Source of the DNA: Brevundimonas subvibrioides
GTDB taxonomy: Bacteria > Pseudomonadota > Alphaproteobacteria > Caulobacterales > Caulobacteraceae
Assembly (NCBI RefSeq): GCF_002280785.1
Contig: NZ_NCEQ01000006.1
Span: 186,001 to 250,000 of the forward strand
DNA: 64,000 bases
Direction of reading: 5' to 3'
Under the pieces are notes generated by a model. The model saw nothing but the letters and a program-made list of their open reading frames with translations. It was not told the origin of the DNA and did not search any database. Positions 57,211 to 64,000 of this stretch are shown piece after piece. Positions within the stretch are counted from its first letter, which is position 1. Each line of letters opens with the position of its first letter. The translations under genes were made by a program, and so were the position numbers.

Positions 57211-58683
57211 ATGCGCGAACGCGACGCCAGAGATGACGACCGCTCGCGAGGCTCCCGCCTGCGGGGGCCAATCATGGCCGTCGCCGTCATCGCCGGCCTG
57301 GCCGTGACCGCCGGCGCCGTCGCCAGCTGCAGCGATTCGGGCCCGGCCTTCTGGCGGCGAGGCGACAACGCCGCCGCCAACGCCTGCCCCCGGCCGCAGT
57401 CGGTCACGGGCCAGGAATTCAACGCCCAGGAAACGGGCCTGCGCCAGTTGCGCCGCGGGGCTTTCCGCGGCGACTTCTTCGCCCAGCTCGAACTCGGCGC
57501 CCGCTATGCCGCGCTGCGGGCTACCGACAAGAATATCGAGGACCCGATCGAGAGCGCGGTCTGGACCGGCATGGCCCTGGCCAATGATGAGGGCTACGCC
57601 CCGATCAACCGGACGGATCGTGGCGGCTTCTTCGGCGGCCTGCGCAATGTGTCGCGCTACGACGATTGCCGGGCCTGGGAACGCCACGTCGCCTACGAGC
57701 GGCTGGACAGCCAGTTGTCCCGCATGACGATGGAGGAGCAATCCGAGGTCCGGAACCGCATCATCTACGTCCTGTCGACCCAGGATGCGGACGGTTTCCG
57801 CGCCCTGGCCCGCCTGCACGACGCCCTCTACGGACCGTTCGGCGAGCCCCAGGACAACGCCCAGGCGCGCGAGGCCTGGGGGCGGAACACGGGCGGGCAG
57901 CCGGATCGCCGGCGCGCCGGCTACTACGCGGCCGTCAACCTGTTCCCGAGGAACGACGTCGACGCCTACCTCTACAACTATCTGGCGGTTCAGACGGGCG
58001 ACGTCGGGGCCTATGTCCTGCTGAAGGATTTCGAACGGTCCTCGCCCGGCCGATCGCGCTACGGCGCCTTCGTCGAGGCCAAGGCGCGCCAGTGGGTGCC
58101 GCCCTATGAATTCTATCCGAACCAGGCCCCGGCCTCGGGCGTGCCCTTCTCGGACGAGAGCCGCCCGCGCGGCGACGCCTACGAATATGCGCTCGGCCGG
58201 ATGACGGAGTTGCCCTTCGTCCACGTCGGGCGGGCCCTGCGCTATCTCGGCGTGACCGAGACCGTGGCGAACGCGCCGAACGACCTGTCGGCGCGCCAGA
58301 TCCAGACGCTGGAGGCGATGCTCGGCCACAACATGGAATCGCGGCTGTCGTATCTGGAGATGGTGCGCGCCCTCCAGTTGGCGGCGGTCAACGGCTCGTC
58401 CGAGGCCCAGCTGGTCCTGGCGGTGATGTATTCCGAAGGCATCGGCGTCCCTCCCGACTACGCCCGCGCCTTCCACTGGTATTCCCAGGCCGACAAACAG
58501 GGCAGCCCCGAGGCCAAGTTCGCCATCTCGACCTATTTCGCCCTCGGCGTCGCCGGGGTCGCGGATCAGGACAAGGCGGAGGCGGTCGCCGCCCGGATCG
58601 ATTCTGCCCTGTCCGGCTTCGGCCCGTCCGCCTCTCGCCTGCAGGCGGTCCTCGCCCAGGTTTCCCGTTCGCAGCGCCGCTAA
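57211..58683 (+). CDS. Envelope protein with SEL1-type repeats
   Basis: 490 aa. A charged N-terminus precedes one hydrophobic helix (IMAVAVIAGLAVTAGAVASC, residues 21-40) ending in a Cys that could be a lipobox or a signal anchor. The large C-terminal part is helical; LAAVNGSSEAQLVLAVMYSEG and the SEL1-like unit GVPPDYARAFHWYSQADKQG (about residues 395-435) are recognisable. SEL1 proteins act as scaffolds. It is followed 15 bp later by the beta-helix gene, which suggests one operon under CtrA-like sites. Confidence 0.8.
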   Translation: MRERDARDDDRSRGSRLRGPIMAVAVIAGLAVTAGAVASCSDSGPAFWRRGDNAAANACPRPQSVTGQEFNAQETGLRQLRRGAFRGDFFAQLELGARYAALRATDKNIEDPIESAVWTGMALANDEGYAPINRTDRGGFFGGLRNVSRYDDCRAWERHVAYERLDSQLSRMTMEEQSEVRNRIIYVLSTQDADGFRALARLHDALYGPFGEPQDNAQAREAWGRNTGGQPDRRRAGYYAAVNLFPRNDVDAYLYNYLAVQTGDVGAYVLLKDFERSSPGRSRYGAFVEAKARQWVPPYEFYPNQAPASGVPFSDESRPRGDAYEYALGRMTELPFVHVGRALRYLGVTETVANAPNDLSARQIQTLEAMLGHNMESRLSYLEMVRALQLAAVNGSSEAQLVLAVMYSEGIGVPPDYARAFHWYSQADKQGSPEAKFAISTYFALGVAGVADQDKAEAVAARIDSALSGFGPSASRLQAVLAQVSRSQRR

Positions 58684-58698
58684 GGAGGGGCTGATCCG

Positions 58699-60159
58699 AT
58701 GAACACGCTGACCATCGCCGTTTCCGCCCTGGCCATCGCCGCCGGCCTGACGGTCGCGGCCCCTGACGCACAGGCCCAGACGGCCGCGCGGGTTGAAAGC
58801 CAGACCCGCCCGAACTTCGGCCTGCTGCTGGATCCGCCAGCGAGCCAGAGCCGGCCTCAGCAGCGGCCGCGCCGCTGGAACTACGACACGCACCGCCCCG
58901 ACTGGCGGCCCGGCCATCAGCCCCCCTACGGCGGCCCGATCATCCCCGGCGGCGAGGAGATCGTCCTCGTCGACTGCGGCGGCAATCCGGGCACAGGCGG
59001 GGTCGAGGCCGCGGTCCAGCGCGTGCGCCCCGGAGGCACCCTCGTCATCCGCGCGCGCGGCGGCGCCTGCGTCGGCTGGCTGAACGTCGACAAGCCCATG
59101 ACCATCATCGGCGAGGGCGGCTTCGATCCGCGCCGCTGGAACGAAGGCTCGGCCATCACCCTTCAGGCCCCTGACGGCCTGCCCTGCATTACTGTGGCGT
59201 CCGGCGTGAGGCTGGAGCTGCGCGATGTCGTCCTGGCCTCGCCGCGCGGCGGGGACGCGGCCTGCATCGTCAGCTACGGCGGCCAGATCGTCGCCAACCG
59301 TCTCGGCATCCGTCATGCGGGCGATGAGGCGGCCATCTATGCCGACGGCGGCGCGGTCGACCTGCGCGATACCATCATCGACGCCCTGACCATCGCCCCG
59401 GCCATCGTCGCTGACGGAGCGACCCTGAACCTGTGGGAGACGGTCATCTCCGGTTCCCAGTCCGGCATCGAGATCGTGCCCGGCAACGCCGATCCGTCGC
59501 GCATCGATTCGGTGACCCTGAGCGGCGCCGAGACGCCCAACAACTTCGGCCCGCGCTCCATAGGCCTGGCGGTGCGGTCGCGCCGCGACTACGGCCGTGT
59601 GGAGGTCGTCAACACCAGGATCTGCGGCTTCTCCGAGGGCGTGGCGGTCGAGGGGGCTTCGGTCACGGTCTCGGGCTCCAAGATCTGCCGGGCCGACAAG
59701 GGCGCGGTCCTCTACAATGGCGAACTGACCCTGACAGACAGCCGCGTCCGCGCGGGCTCGGTCGGCGTGGCGGTCCAGTCCGGCCGGGCGATCGTCACCA
59801 ACAACACCTTCGTCGGCATGCGCGAGGTCTTTGATCGGGAGTACCGGGCCACGCTCGACGCCTCGGGCAACCGCGTCTGGTCCGATGAACTGTGCCGTCC
59901 GCGCTGGGAGCCGCGCTACCGCGATCGCTATGCGCCCCAGTGGTACCAGAGTCCGGATCAGGGCTACGAGTGCCAGTTCACCGCCTATCCCCGCGACTGG
60001 TGGGACGAAATGGACGGCGCCTACGGCGATCCCTACGAGTCATATTCCTACATGCCGGACAACTACGGCCGCTTCCAGCAGGGCGACGGCTGGTACGATT
60101 CCAACGGCCGCTATGTCGACGGCGGCCGGGTCCGGGGCGAGGATCGCTGGCGCAGATAG
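58699..60159 (+). CDS. Secreted right-handed parallel beta-helix protein
   Basis: 486 aa. Signal peptide to AQAQT (about residue 28). A Pro/Arg-rich linker leads to a central region (about 90-390) of parallel beta-helix type: repeated turns such as NLWETVISGSQSGIEIV, VEVVNTRICGFSEGVAVEG and LTLTDSRVRAGSVGVAVQ, each about 20-24 residues. Paired Cys (ICGF/ICRA, DCGG/ACVG, PCI/ACI) hint at disulfides. The C-terminus is Tyr/Asp/Gly-rich (YGDPYESYSYM). Its role may be surface or matrix binding; no enzyme motif seen. Confidence 0.82.
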   Translation: MNTLTIAVSALAIAAGLTVAAPDAQAQTAARVESQTRPNFGLLLDPPASQSRPQQRPRRWNYDTHRPDWRPGHQPPYGGPIIPGGEEIVLVDCGGNPGTGGVEAAVQRVRPGGTLVIRARGGACVGWLNVDKPMTIIGEGGFDPRRWNEGSAITLQAPDGLPCITVASGVRLELRDVVLASPRGGDAACIVSYGGQIVANRLGIRHAGDEAAIYADGGAVDLRDTIIDALTIAPAIVADGATLNLWETVISGSQSGIEIVPGNADPSRIDSVTLSGAETPNNFGPRSIGLAVRSRRDYGRVEVVNTRICGFSEGVAVEGASVTVSGSKICRADKGAVLYNGELTLTDSRVRAGSVGVAVQSGRAIVTNNTFVGMREVFDREYRATLDASGNRVWSDELCRPRWEPRYRDRYAPQWYQSPDQGYECQFTAYPRDWWDEMDGAYGDPYESYSYMPDNYGRFQQGDGWYDSNGRYVDGGRVRGEDRWRR

Positions 60160-60166
60160 GCGAGGG

Positions 60167-60242
60167 TGGTAGGCGCGGAGGGACTCGAACCCCCAACCAG
60201 ACCGTTATGAGCGGTCGGCTCTAACCATTGAGCTACGCGCCC
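60167..60242 (-). tRNA. tRNA-Ile (CAU anticodon, lysidine type)
   Basis: Cloverleaf on the minus strand: acceptor GGGCGCG/CGCGCCT with G-U at the end, D arm GCTC..GAGC, anticodon stem GACCG/CGGTC with loop CTCATAA (anticodon CAT), T arm GGGGG/CCCTC with TTCGAGT, discriminator A and encoded CCA. The body resembles the minor Ile tRNA whose C34 is modified to lysidine, not initiator Met (no C-A first pair, no GGG/CCC anticodon-stem pairs). Elongator Met is the alternative. 76 nt including CCA. Confidence 0.88.
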
Positions 60243-60453
60243 CCGAACCGCACGACCTCGGGCGGGAAACCGGCCTAGCAGGGCCAGCCACGCCGGGAAA
60301 GAGCCCGGACCCTGTCGGCGATTTCATCCGGATGAACGGTTTCTGCCGATGCGGCCGCCCCCGCCGTTCAGGCGTTCAAGGCCAAGGTTCCGCCACGGCC
60401 TCCGCAGAGAACGGGGGCCGTCCCAGGTTTCGTTCTCGATGAGGATCTCTTCC

Positions 60454-61215
60454 ATGACCCGCACGCTCAAGGCCCTGATCGCCGCCACGGCTCTGACCGC
60501 TTTCGCCGCGCCCGCCGCCTTCGCCCAATCTTCGTCAGGAGGGGCCGCCCCGGCCACTCCGATGCAGGTGCACGCCATGGCGGCTCAACCCGCCCTCAAC
60601 CTGTCCGCTTATGGCGAGGTCCGGGTCGCGCCCGACATGGCCACCATCACCTTCGGCGTCACGACGGAGGGGACGACCGCCCAGGCCGCCATGGCTGACA
60701 ACGCGCGCCGCATGCAGGAGGTCTTCGCCGCCCTCAGCCGCGCCGGCATCGCCGACCGCGATATCCAGACTTCGGGCCTGAACCTGTCGGCCCAGTACGA
60801 CTACGTCGAGAACCAGCCGCCCCGTCTGCGCGGCTACGAGGCTTCGAACCAGGTCACGGTGGTCATCAACGACCTGACGAAGGTCGGTGCCACGGCCGAC
60901 GCCGTGGTCTCCGCCGGCGTCAACCAGATCAACGGCATCGCCTTCGGCCTGAAGGATCCCAAGGCCGCCGAGGACCAGGCCCGCGTCCTGGCTGTCCGCG
61001 CCCTGCAGGACAAGGCGCGCCTCTACGCCCAGGCCCTGGGCGTCGAACTGGGCGCCATCCGCTCCCTGAACGAAGGCGGCGGCTACACGCCCCAGCCGCC
61101 GATGCCGGTCTACGCCGCCCGCATGGCCATGTCAGACAGCGCCTCGACCCCGGTTGCGGCGGGCGAGATGTCCGTGCGGATCGACATCACCGGGACCTAT
61201 GATCTGGGTCGGTAA
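60454..61215 (+). CDS. SIMPL-domain (DUF541) secreted protein
   Basis: 253 aa from ATG 60454, with GAGGA upstream. Signal peptide ends at AFAQ (residue 23). The SIMPL pattern is present: LNLSAYGEVRVAPDMATITFGVTTEG (split), MQEVFAALSRAGIADRDIQTS, GYEASNQVTVVINDL, and DQARVLAVRALQDKARLYAQALG. Periplasmic or outer-membrane assembly protein of unknown biochemical role. Confidence 0.92.
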   Translation: MTRTLKALIAATALTAFAAPAAFAQSSSGGAAPATPMQVHAMAAQPALNLSAYGEVRVAPDMATITFGVTTEGTTAQAAMADNARRMQEVFAALSRAGIADRDIQTSGLNLSAQYDYVENQPPRLRGYEASNQVTVVINDLTKVGATADAVVSAGVNQINGIAFGLKDPKAAEDQARVLAVRALQDKARLYAQALGVELGAIRSLNEGGGYTPQPPMPVYAARMAMSDSASTPVAAGEMSVRIDITGTYDLGR

Positions 61216-61220
61216 TCCTG

Positions 61221-61390
61221 AACCCTCTCCCGTCGGGAGAGGGCTTGAGGCTCGCAGAGCGCAGCGATGCGCGAAGGCAAAAGGGTGAGGGTCATACGTT
61301 CCCGGCGACTCACGCCCCTCACCCGACCGCGCCAGGACGGCGGCGATCGCCGCCGTGCGCGCTCTCCCTCTCCCACCGGGAGAGGGAGAC
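61221..61390. repeat. Palindromic repeat between SIMPL and pirin genes
   Basis: AACCCTCTCCCGTCGGGAGAGGG at the left end (61221-61243, 23 bp hairpin) and CTCTCCCTCTCCCACCGGGAGAGGGAG at the right end, with GGGTGAGGGTCATACG and CGCCCCTCACCCGA inverted between. Same style as the other multi-armed palindromes. Confidence 0.75.
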
Positions 61391-61490
61391 ATCTGTTCTG
61401 ATACACCACCTGTTGCAGTTCTCTCCCGGCTCCCTATGTTACCGTTCAAGCAACAGCGCTGCGGGACGTCCTGCGGCCGGAGAGACTTCG

Positions 61491-62204
61491 ATGATCGAGC
61501 GCAGACCGTTCGAGAGCCTGGGCGGCGCCAACCATGGCTGGCTAAACGCCAAACACCATTTCTCCTTCGCCAACTACTATGACCCGGCGCGTATGAGCTG
61601 GGGCAATCTGCGTGTCTGGAACGACGACGAGATCGCCGCCGGCACCGGCTTCCCGCCCCATCCGCATTCGGACATGGAGATCATCACCTACGTCCGCGAA
61701 GGGGCCATCACCCACGAGGACAGCCTGGGCAACAAGGGCCGCACCGAGGCCGGCGACGTCCAGGTGATGAGCGCCGGCACGGGCATCCGCCACGCGGAAT
61801 ACAACGCCGAGACGACCCTGACCCGCATCTTCCAGATCTGGATCGAGCCCACCAAACGAGGCGAGGCCCCGGCCTGGGGCGCCAAACCCTTCCCCAAAGG
61901 TGACCGGGCCGGACAGTTCGTGGTCCTGGCCTCCGGCTTCGACGACGACGTCCGCGAAGAGGGAGGGGGCGCCCTGCCGATCCGCACCGACGCCCGCATC
62001 GTCGGCGCGACCCTGAAGGCCGGCGAGACTGCGACCTATCCGCTGGGCGTCTCGCGCCGCGGCTATCTGGTTCCGGCCATCGGCGAGGTCGAGGTCAACG
62101 GCGTCCGCCTGAGCGCGCGTGACGGCGCGGCCATTTCGGACGAGGCGACGATCACCGTCACGGCCGTCAACGACGCCGAGATCGTCCTGGTCGACGCCGC
62201 CTGA
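61491..62204 (+). CDS. Pirin family protein
   Basis: 237 aa from ATG 61491 with CGGAGAGAC upstream. Bicupin with pirin metal-site motifs: GFPPHPHSDMEIITYV (His57, His59) and SAGTGIRHAEYN (His and Glu). YhhW-type pirins have quercetin 2,3-dioxygenase activity in vitro. Monocistronic, with a small hairpin repeat downstream. Confidence 0.93.
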   Translation: MIERRPFESLGGANHGWLNAKHHFSFANYYDPARMSWGNLRVWNDDEIAAGTGFPPHPHSDMEIITYVREGAITHEDSLGNKGRTEAGDVQVMSAGTGIRHAEYNAETTLTRIFQIWIEPTKRGEAPAWGAKPFPKGDRAGQFVVLASGFDDDVREEGGGALPIRTDARIVGATLKAGETATYPLGVSRRGYLVPAIGEVEVNGVRLSARDGAAISDEATITVTAVNDAEIVLVDAA

Positions 62205-62268
62205 CATCCGAGGCTGACCTGCCTGGCGGCCCCGGCGCCCGGACGGTCCGTCAAAGCGCCAGACCAGG

Positions 62269-62312
62269 CGTCTCCTCCCCGCTCGCCAGGCGGCGAACAG
62301 GGAGGAGACGCT
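62269..62312. repeat. Single hairpin copy of the GTCTCCTCCC palindrome
   Basis: GCGTCTCCTCCC at 62269-62280 and GGGAGGAGACGC at 62301-62312 form a perfect 12-bp stem with a 20-nt loop, lying in the gap between convergent pirin and phoH genes. This is the inner part of the family C element and may serve as a bidirectional terminator. Confidence 0.75.
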
Positions 62313-62320
62313 TCTTCAGA

Positions 62321-63097
62321 TCACAGCACCCCGATCATGCTCGCGACCAGCGGGTGACGGACGATGTCGCCCTCGGCCAGCCTCACCACCGCGATCTCCG
62401 GCACCGCCTCCAGACGCTGGGCGATGTCCCCCAGGCCCGACAGAGAAGGCAGCAGGTCGGTCTGGCCGGGATCGCCCGTGACCACCATCGTCGAATGCCA
62501 GCCCAGTCGGGTCAGCAGCATCTTGAGCTGCACATAGGTGCAGTTCTGGGCCTCGTCGATGACGATGAAGGCGTTGTTCAGGGTGCGGCCGCGCATGTAA
62601 CCGACCGGCGCGATCTCGATCAGCCCTTCGGCCATCAGGGCCCCGACCCGTTTCATGGTCAGGCGATCGGACAGGGCGTCGTACAGGGGGCGCAGGTAGG
62701 GCGCGAGCTTGTCCTCCATGGCCCCGGGCAGGAAGCCGATCGATTCGCCGGCCTCGACGGCGGGGCGAGAGAGGACAATCCGGCCGATCTTGCCCGCTTC
62801 CAGCGCCTCGACCGCCTTGGCGACCGCCAGATAGGTCTTGCCCGTGCCTGCCGGGCCCAACGCCACGGTCAGGTTGTGGGTGTCGATGGCGTTCAGCAGT
62901 TCGGCCTGGCCCTCGGACTTGGGTTTCAGCGTCTTCAGATAGGCCTGGTCCCGGTCGTCGTTGGACGGATGCGGCGACCATGCTCCCCGGCTCTGAGGGG
63001 TCGGCAGGCGGCGGATTTTCGCATCCTGTCCATAGTCGGGTCCGTCGAAGGCCCCTCCATCGCGGGTTTGACGCTTCAGGGTTGCGCGCTTGGCCAT
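62321..63097 (-). CDS. phoH: PhoH-family ATPase
   Basis: 258 aa from ATG 63097 with GGAGG at an ideal distance. P-loop GPAGTGKTYLAVAKAVEAL, Walker B FIVIDEAQN, and the family blocks SRPAVEAGESIGFLPG and TGDPGQTDLL. It is the single-domain PhoH type (RNA/ATP-related). An upstream in-frame extension runs through a terminator and is not used. Phosphate regulation is not shown. Confidence 0.93.
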   Translation of the reverse strand: MAKRATLKRQTRDGGAFDGPDYGQDAKIRRLPTPQSRGAWSPHPSNDDRDQAYLKTLKPKSEGQAELLNAIDTHNLTVALGPAGTGKTYLAVAKAVEALEAGKIGRIVLSRPAVEAGESIGFLPGAMEDKLAPYLRPLYDALSDRLTMKRVGALMAEGLIEIAPVGYMRGRTLNNAFIVIDEAQNCTYVQLKMLLTRLGWHSTMVVTGDPGQTDLLPSLSGLGDIAQRLEAVPEIAVVRLAEGDIVRHPLVASMIGVL

Positions 63098-63112
63098 CAG
63101 TGCCTCCAGGGC

Positions 63113-63146
63113 ATGAAAAAAGGCGATGCTGCGAAAGCATCGCCTC
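63113..63146 (-). terminator. Rho-independent terminator just upstream of phoH
   Basis: On the minus strand a GGCGATGCT/AGCATCGCC stem with a 5-nt loop is followed by TTTTTT. It sits 16 bp upstream of the phoH ATG, so a transcript coming from the right would end here before phoH. Implies a short separate transcript (see findings). Confidence 0.8.
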
Positions 63147-63400
63147 GAACGAGGGTGGGGAGGAGAGGGGAGGCGCAGAAGCGGCATCCGGGGTCGGAGA
63201 TGTATCCCACATCCAGCGGGAGAACCCGCCGCATACCCGAACGCGTCACGCACGCCCCCAAGGCTCTGACCGGACCGGGATTGATCCGGCTTCGGACTCG
63301 GGGCCGAAATGGCGACCTCGAATCGCATCAACAGGATGATGCTATCGTGGTTAGCGAAGGGTTAAAGCCCTCATTTGATTAAGAATAAGGTGATATTTCC
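63147..63400. other. Gene-free segment between phoH terminator and the carbonic-anhydrase gene
   Basis: 254 bp with no reliable coding frame. TTAG-N7-TTAA at 63351-63365 resembles a full CtrA box (TTAA-N7-TTAA with one mismatch). It may drive the carbonic anhydrase gene rightward, a short RNA leftward, or both. A GC-rich central part is unexplained. Confidence 0.5.
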
Positions 63401-63931
63401 ATGACGATCTATTCGCTGGCGGACAAGAAACCGCAGCTTCCGCCCGAGGGCGAATACTGGATCGCGGACAATGCTGTCGTCGCAGGAGACGTGATTCTGA
63501 GATCGGGCGCCAGCGTCTGGTTCGGGGTGACTGTCCGCGGCGACAACGAGCCGATCACCATCGGTGAGAACACCAACATCCAGGACGGCAGCGTGCTGCA
63601 TTCCGACCCCGGTTCGCCCCTGACCATCGGCCGTGACGTGACCGTGGGGCACAAGGTCATGCTCCACGGGTGCACGGTCGGCGACAACAGTCTGATCGGC
63701 ATCGGGGCCGTGATCCTGAACCGGGCGGTGATCGGAAAGAACTGTCTGATTGGCGCAAATACCCTGATCCCCGAGGGCAAGGTGATTCCCGACGGCTCCC
63801 TCGTCATGGGTCAGCCGGGGAGGGTCATCCGCGAACTGGACGCAGGCCAGATCGCCGCCCTGACGGCCTCAGCGCAGCACTATGTGCAGAACTGGAAGCG
63901 GTATGCCCAAAGTCTCCTCCTCGTCGTGTAG
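63401..63931 (+). CDS. Gamma-carbonic-anhydrase family protein
   Basis: 176 aa, left-handed beta-helix hexapeptide-repeat protein. Metal-ligand His67, His84 and His89 appear in [13 protein letters not shown] and LHGC. Relatives in this clade (YrdA/PaaY type) may bind Zn/Fe without strong CO2 hydration. SD AAGGTG is 9 nt upstream. The last eight residues (SLLLVV and neighbours) come from a GTCTCCTCCTCG-type palindrome at the 3' end rather than from the usual family sequence. Confidence 0.92.
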   Translation: MTIYSLADKKPQLPPEGEYWIADNAVVAGDVILRSGASVWFGVTVRGDNEPITIGENTNIQDGSVLHSDPGSPLTIGRDVTVGHKVMLHGCTVGDNSLIGIGAVILNRAVIGKNCLIGANTLIPEGKVIPDGSLVMGQPGRVIRELDAGQIAALTASAQHYVQNWKRYAQSLLLVV

Positions 63932-63946
63932 CGACGGGGAGGAGGC
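63911..63946. repeat. Palindrome forming the 3' end of the carbonic-anhydrase gene
   Basis: AGTCTCCTCCTCGTCG is mirrored by CGACGGGGAGGAGGC around a GTGTAG centre that contains the stop codon TAG. Related to the GTCTCCTCC palindromes elsewhere. Confidence 0.7.
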
Positions 63947-63949
63947 GAA

Positions 63950-64000
63950 TTAAGCGATTCTGCGCCCATCCAGCGCCGCCAGCGTCAGCGGCGCGCGGTT
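63950..64000 (-). CDS. C-terminal end of an unidentified gene (partial)
   Basis: The last 51 bp read on the minus strand as 16 codons plus TAA (NRAPLTLAALDGRRIA). Codon choice is of local type and the frame is open to the edge, so it may be the tail of a real gene entering from the right. Too short to name. Confidence 0.35.
   Translation of the reverse strand, partial: NRAPLTLAALDGRRIA

Noticed and set aside
56461..59316. A minus-strand frame of 951 codons containing the fRMsr gene at its end
   Set aside because: The part before ATG 56952 is antisense to the SEL1 and beta-helix genes; only 163 codons have family sequence.

Overview
This window is GC-rich (roughly two thirds G+C) alphaproteobacterial chromosome, most likely Caulobacterales and probably Brevundimonas or a close relative. 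The support is a zauP-zapA pair followed by a 6S RNA and a 5-formyl-THF cyclo-ligase, a DUF1476 F1-ATPase zeta subunit, CtrA-like TTAACCAT half-sites, a predicted type-4-like UDG, and many intergenic palindromes of REP/BIME type. I see no phage, plasmid, CRISPR or rRNA. Almost everything is chromosomal core with a few accessory pieces.

Layout. 1-2.2 kb: an H-NOX nitric-oxide sensor and a hybrid histidine kinase running off the left edge. 2.2-4.6 kb: pgk and gap. 4.7-7.0 kb: an OmpR/EnvZ-type pair. 7.1-10.4 kb: an EF-hand protein and two tandem S41 peptidase homologues. 10.4-14.8 kb: purT, a lipoprotein, a VOC protein and tkt. 14.9-17.4 kb: zauP-zapA, 6S RNA, a small membrane protein, fau and ymdB. 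17.4-21.7 kb: an ExbB-like/BlaI-like pair, a DUF305 lipoprotein, phoD and two paralogous secreted proteins. 21.7-31.6 kb: most of the de novo purine pathway on the minus strand (purC, purS, purQ, purL, purB), interleaved with YbhB, TspO-like, ATPase zeta, fasciclin, DNA glycosylase and 2OG-oxygenase genes. 31.8-40.3 kb: GST, a soluble lytic transglycosylase, a UDG, ETF-QO, a TPR protein and ispE. 40.5-49.3 kb: a second fasciclin protein, glyQ-glyS, a DUF559 gene between palindromic repeats, ppdK and a PanE-like reductase. 49.4-56.9 kb: a beta-barrel protein, a FabH-like enzyme, KpsC, a CitE-like lyase, an SDR, a ROK kinase and free-Met-(R)-sulfoxide reductase. 57.2-64 kb: a SEL1/beta-helix pair behind CtrA-like sites, tRNA-Ile(CAU), SIMPL protein, pirin, PhoH and gamma-carbonic anhydrase.

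How the genes work together. pgk, gap, tkt, ppdK and the ROK kinase serve central carbon metabolism. The pur genes with fau form a nucleotide/one-carbon group; fau and ispE both seem to start at CTG overlapping the upstream stop (CTGA). The two kinase systems and the H-NOX are the signalling part. zauP/zapA act on the Z-ring, and slt, PhoD, KpsC and the secreted proteins act at the envelope.

The most unusual theme is the palindromic repeat population. Copies lie at about 20 places; one is read in frame inside glyS, one supplies the C-terminus of the carbonic-anhydrase homologue, and two supply the Shine-Dalgarno of the next gene (a DUF559 endonuclease-like gene and the PanE-like gene). The DUF559 gene fits base-for-base between two copies and is the best candidate here for an undescribed mobile unit.
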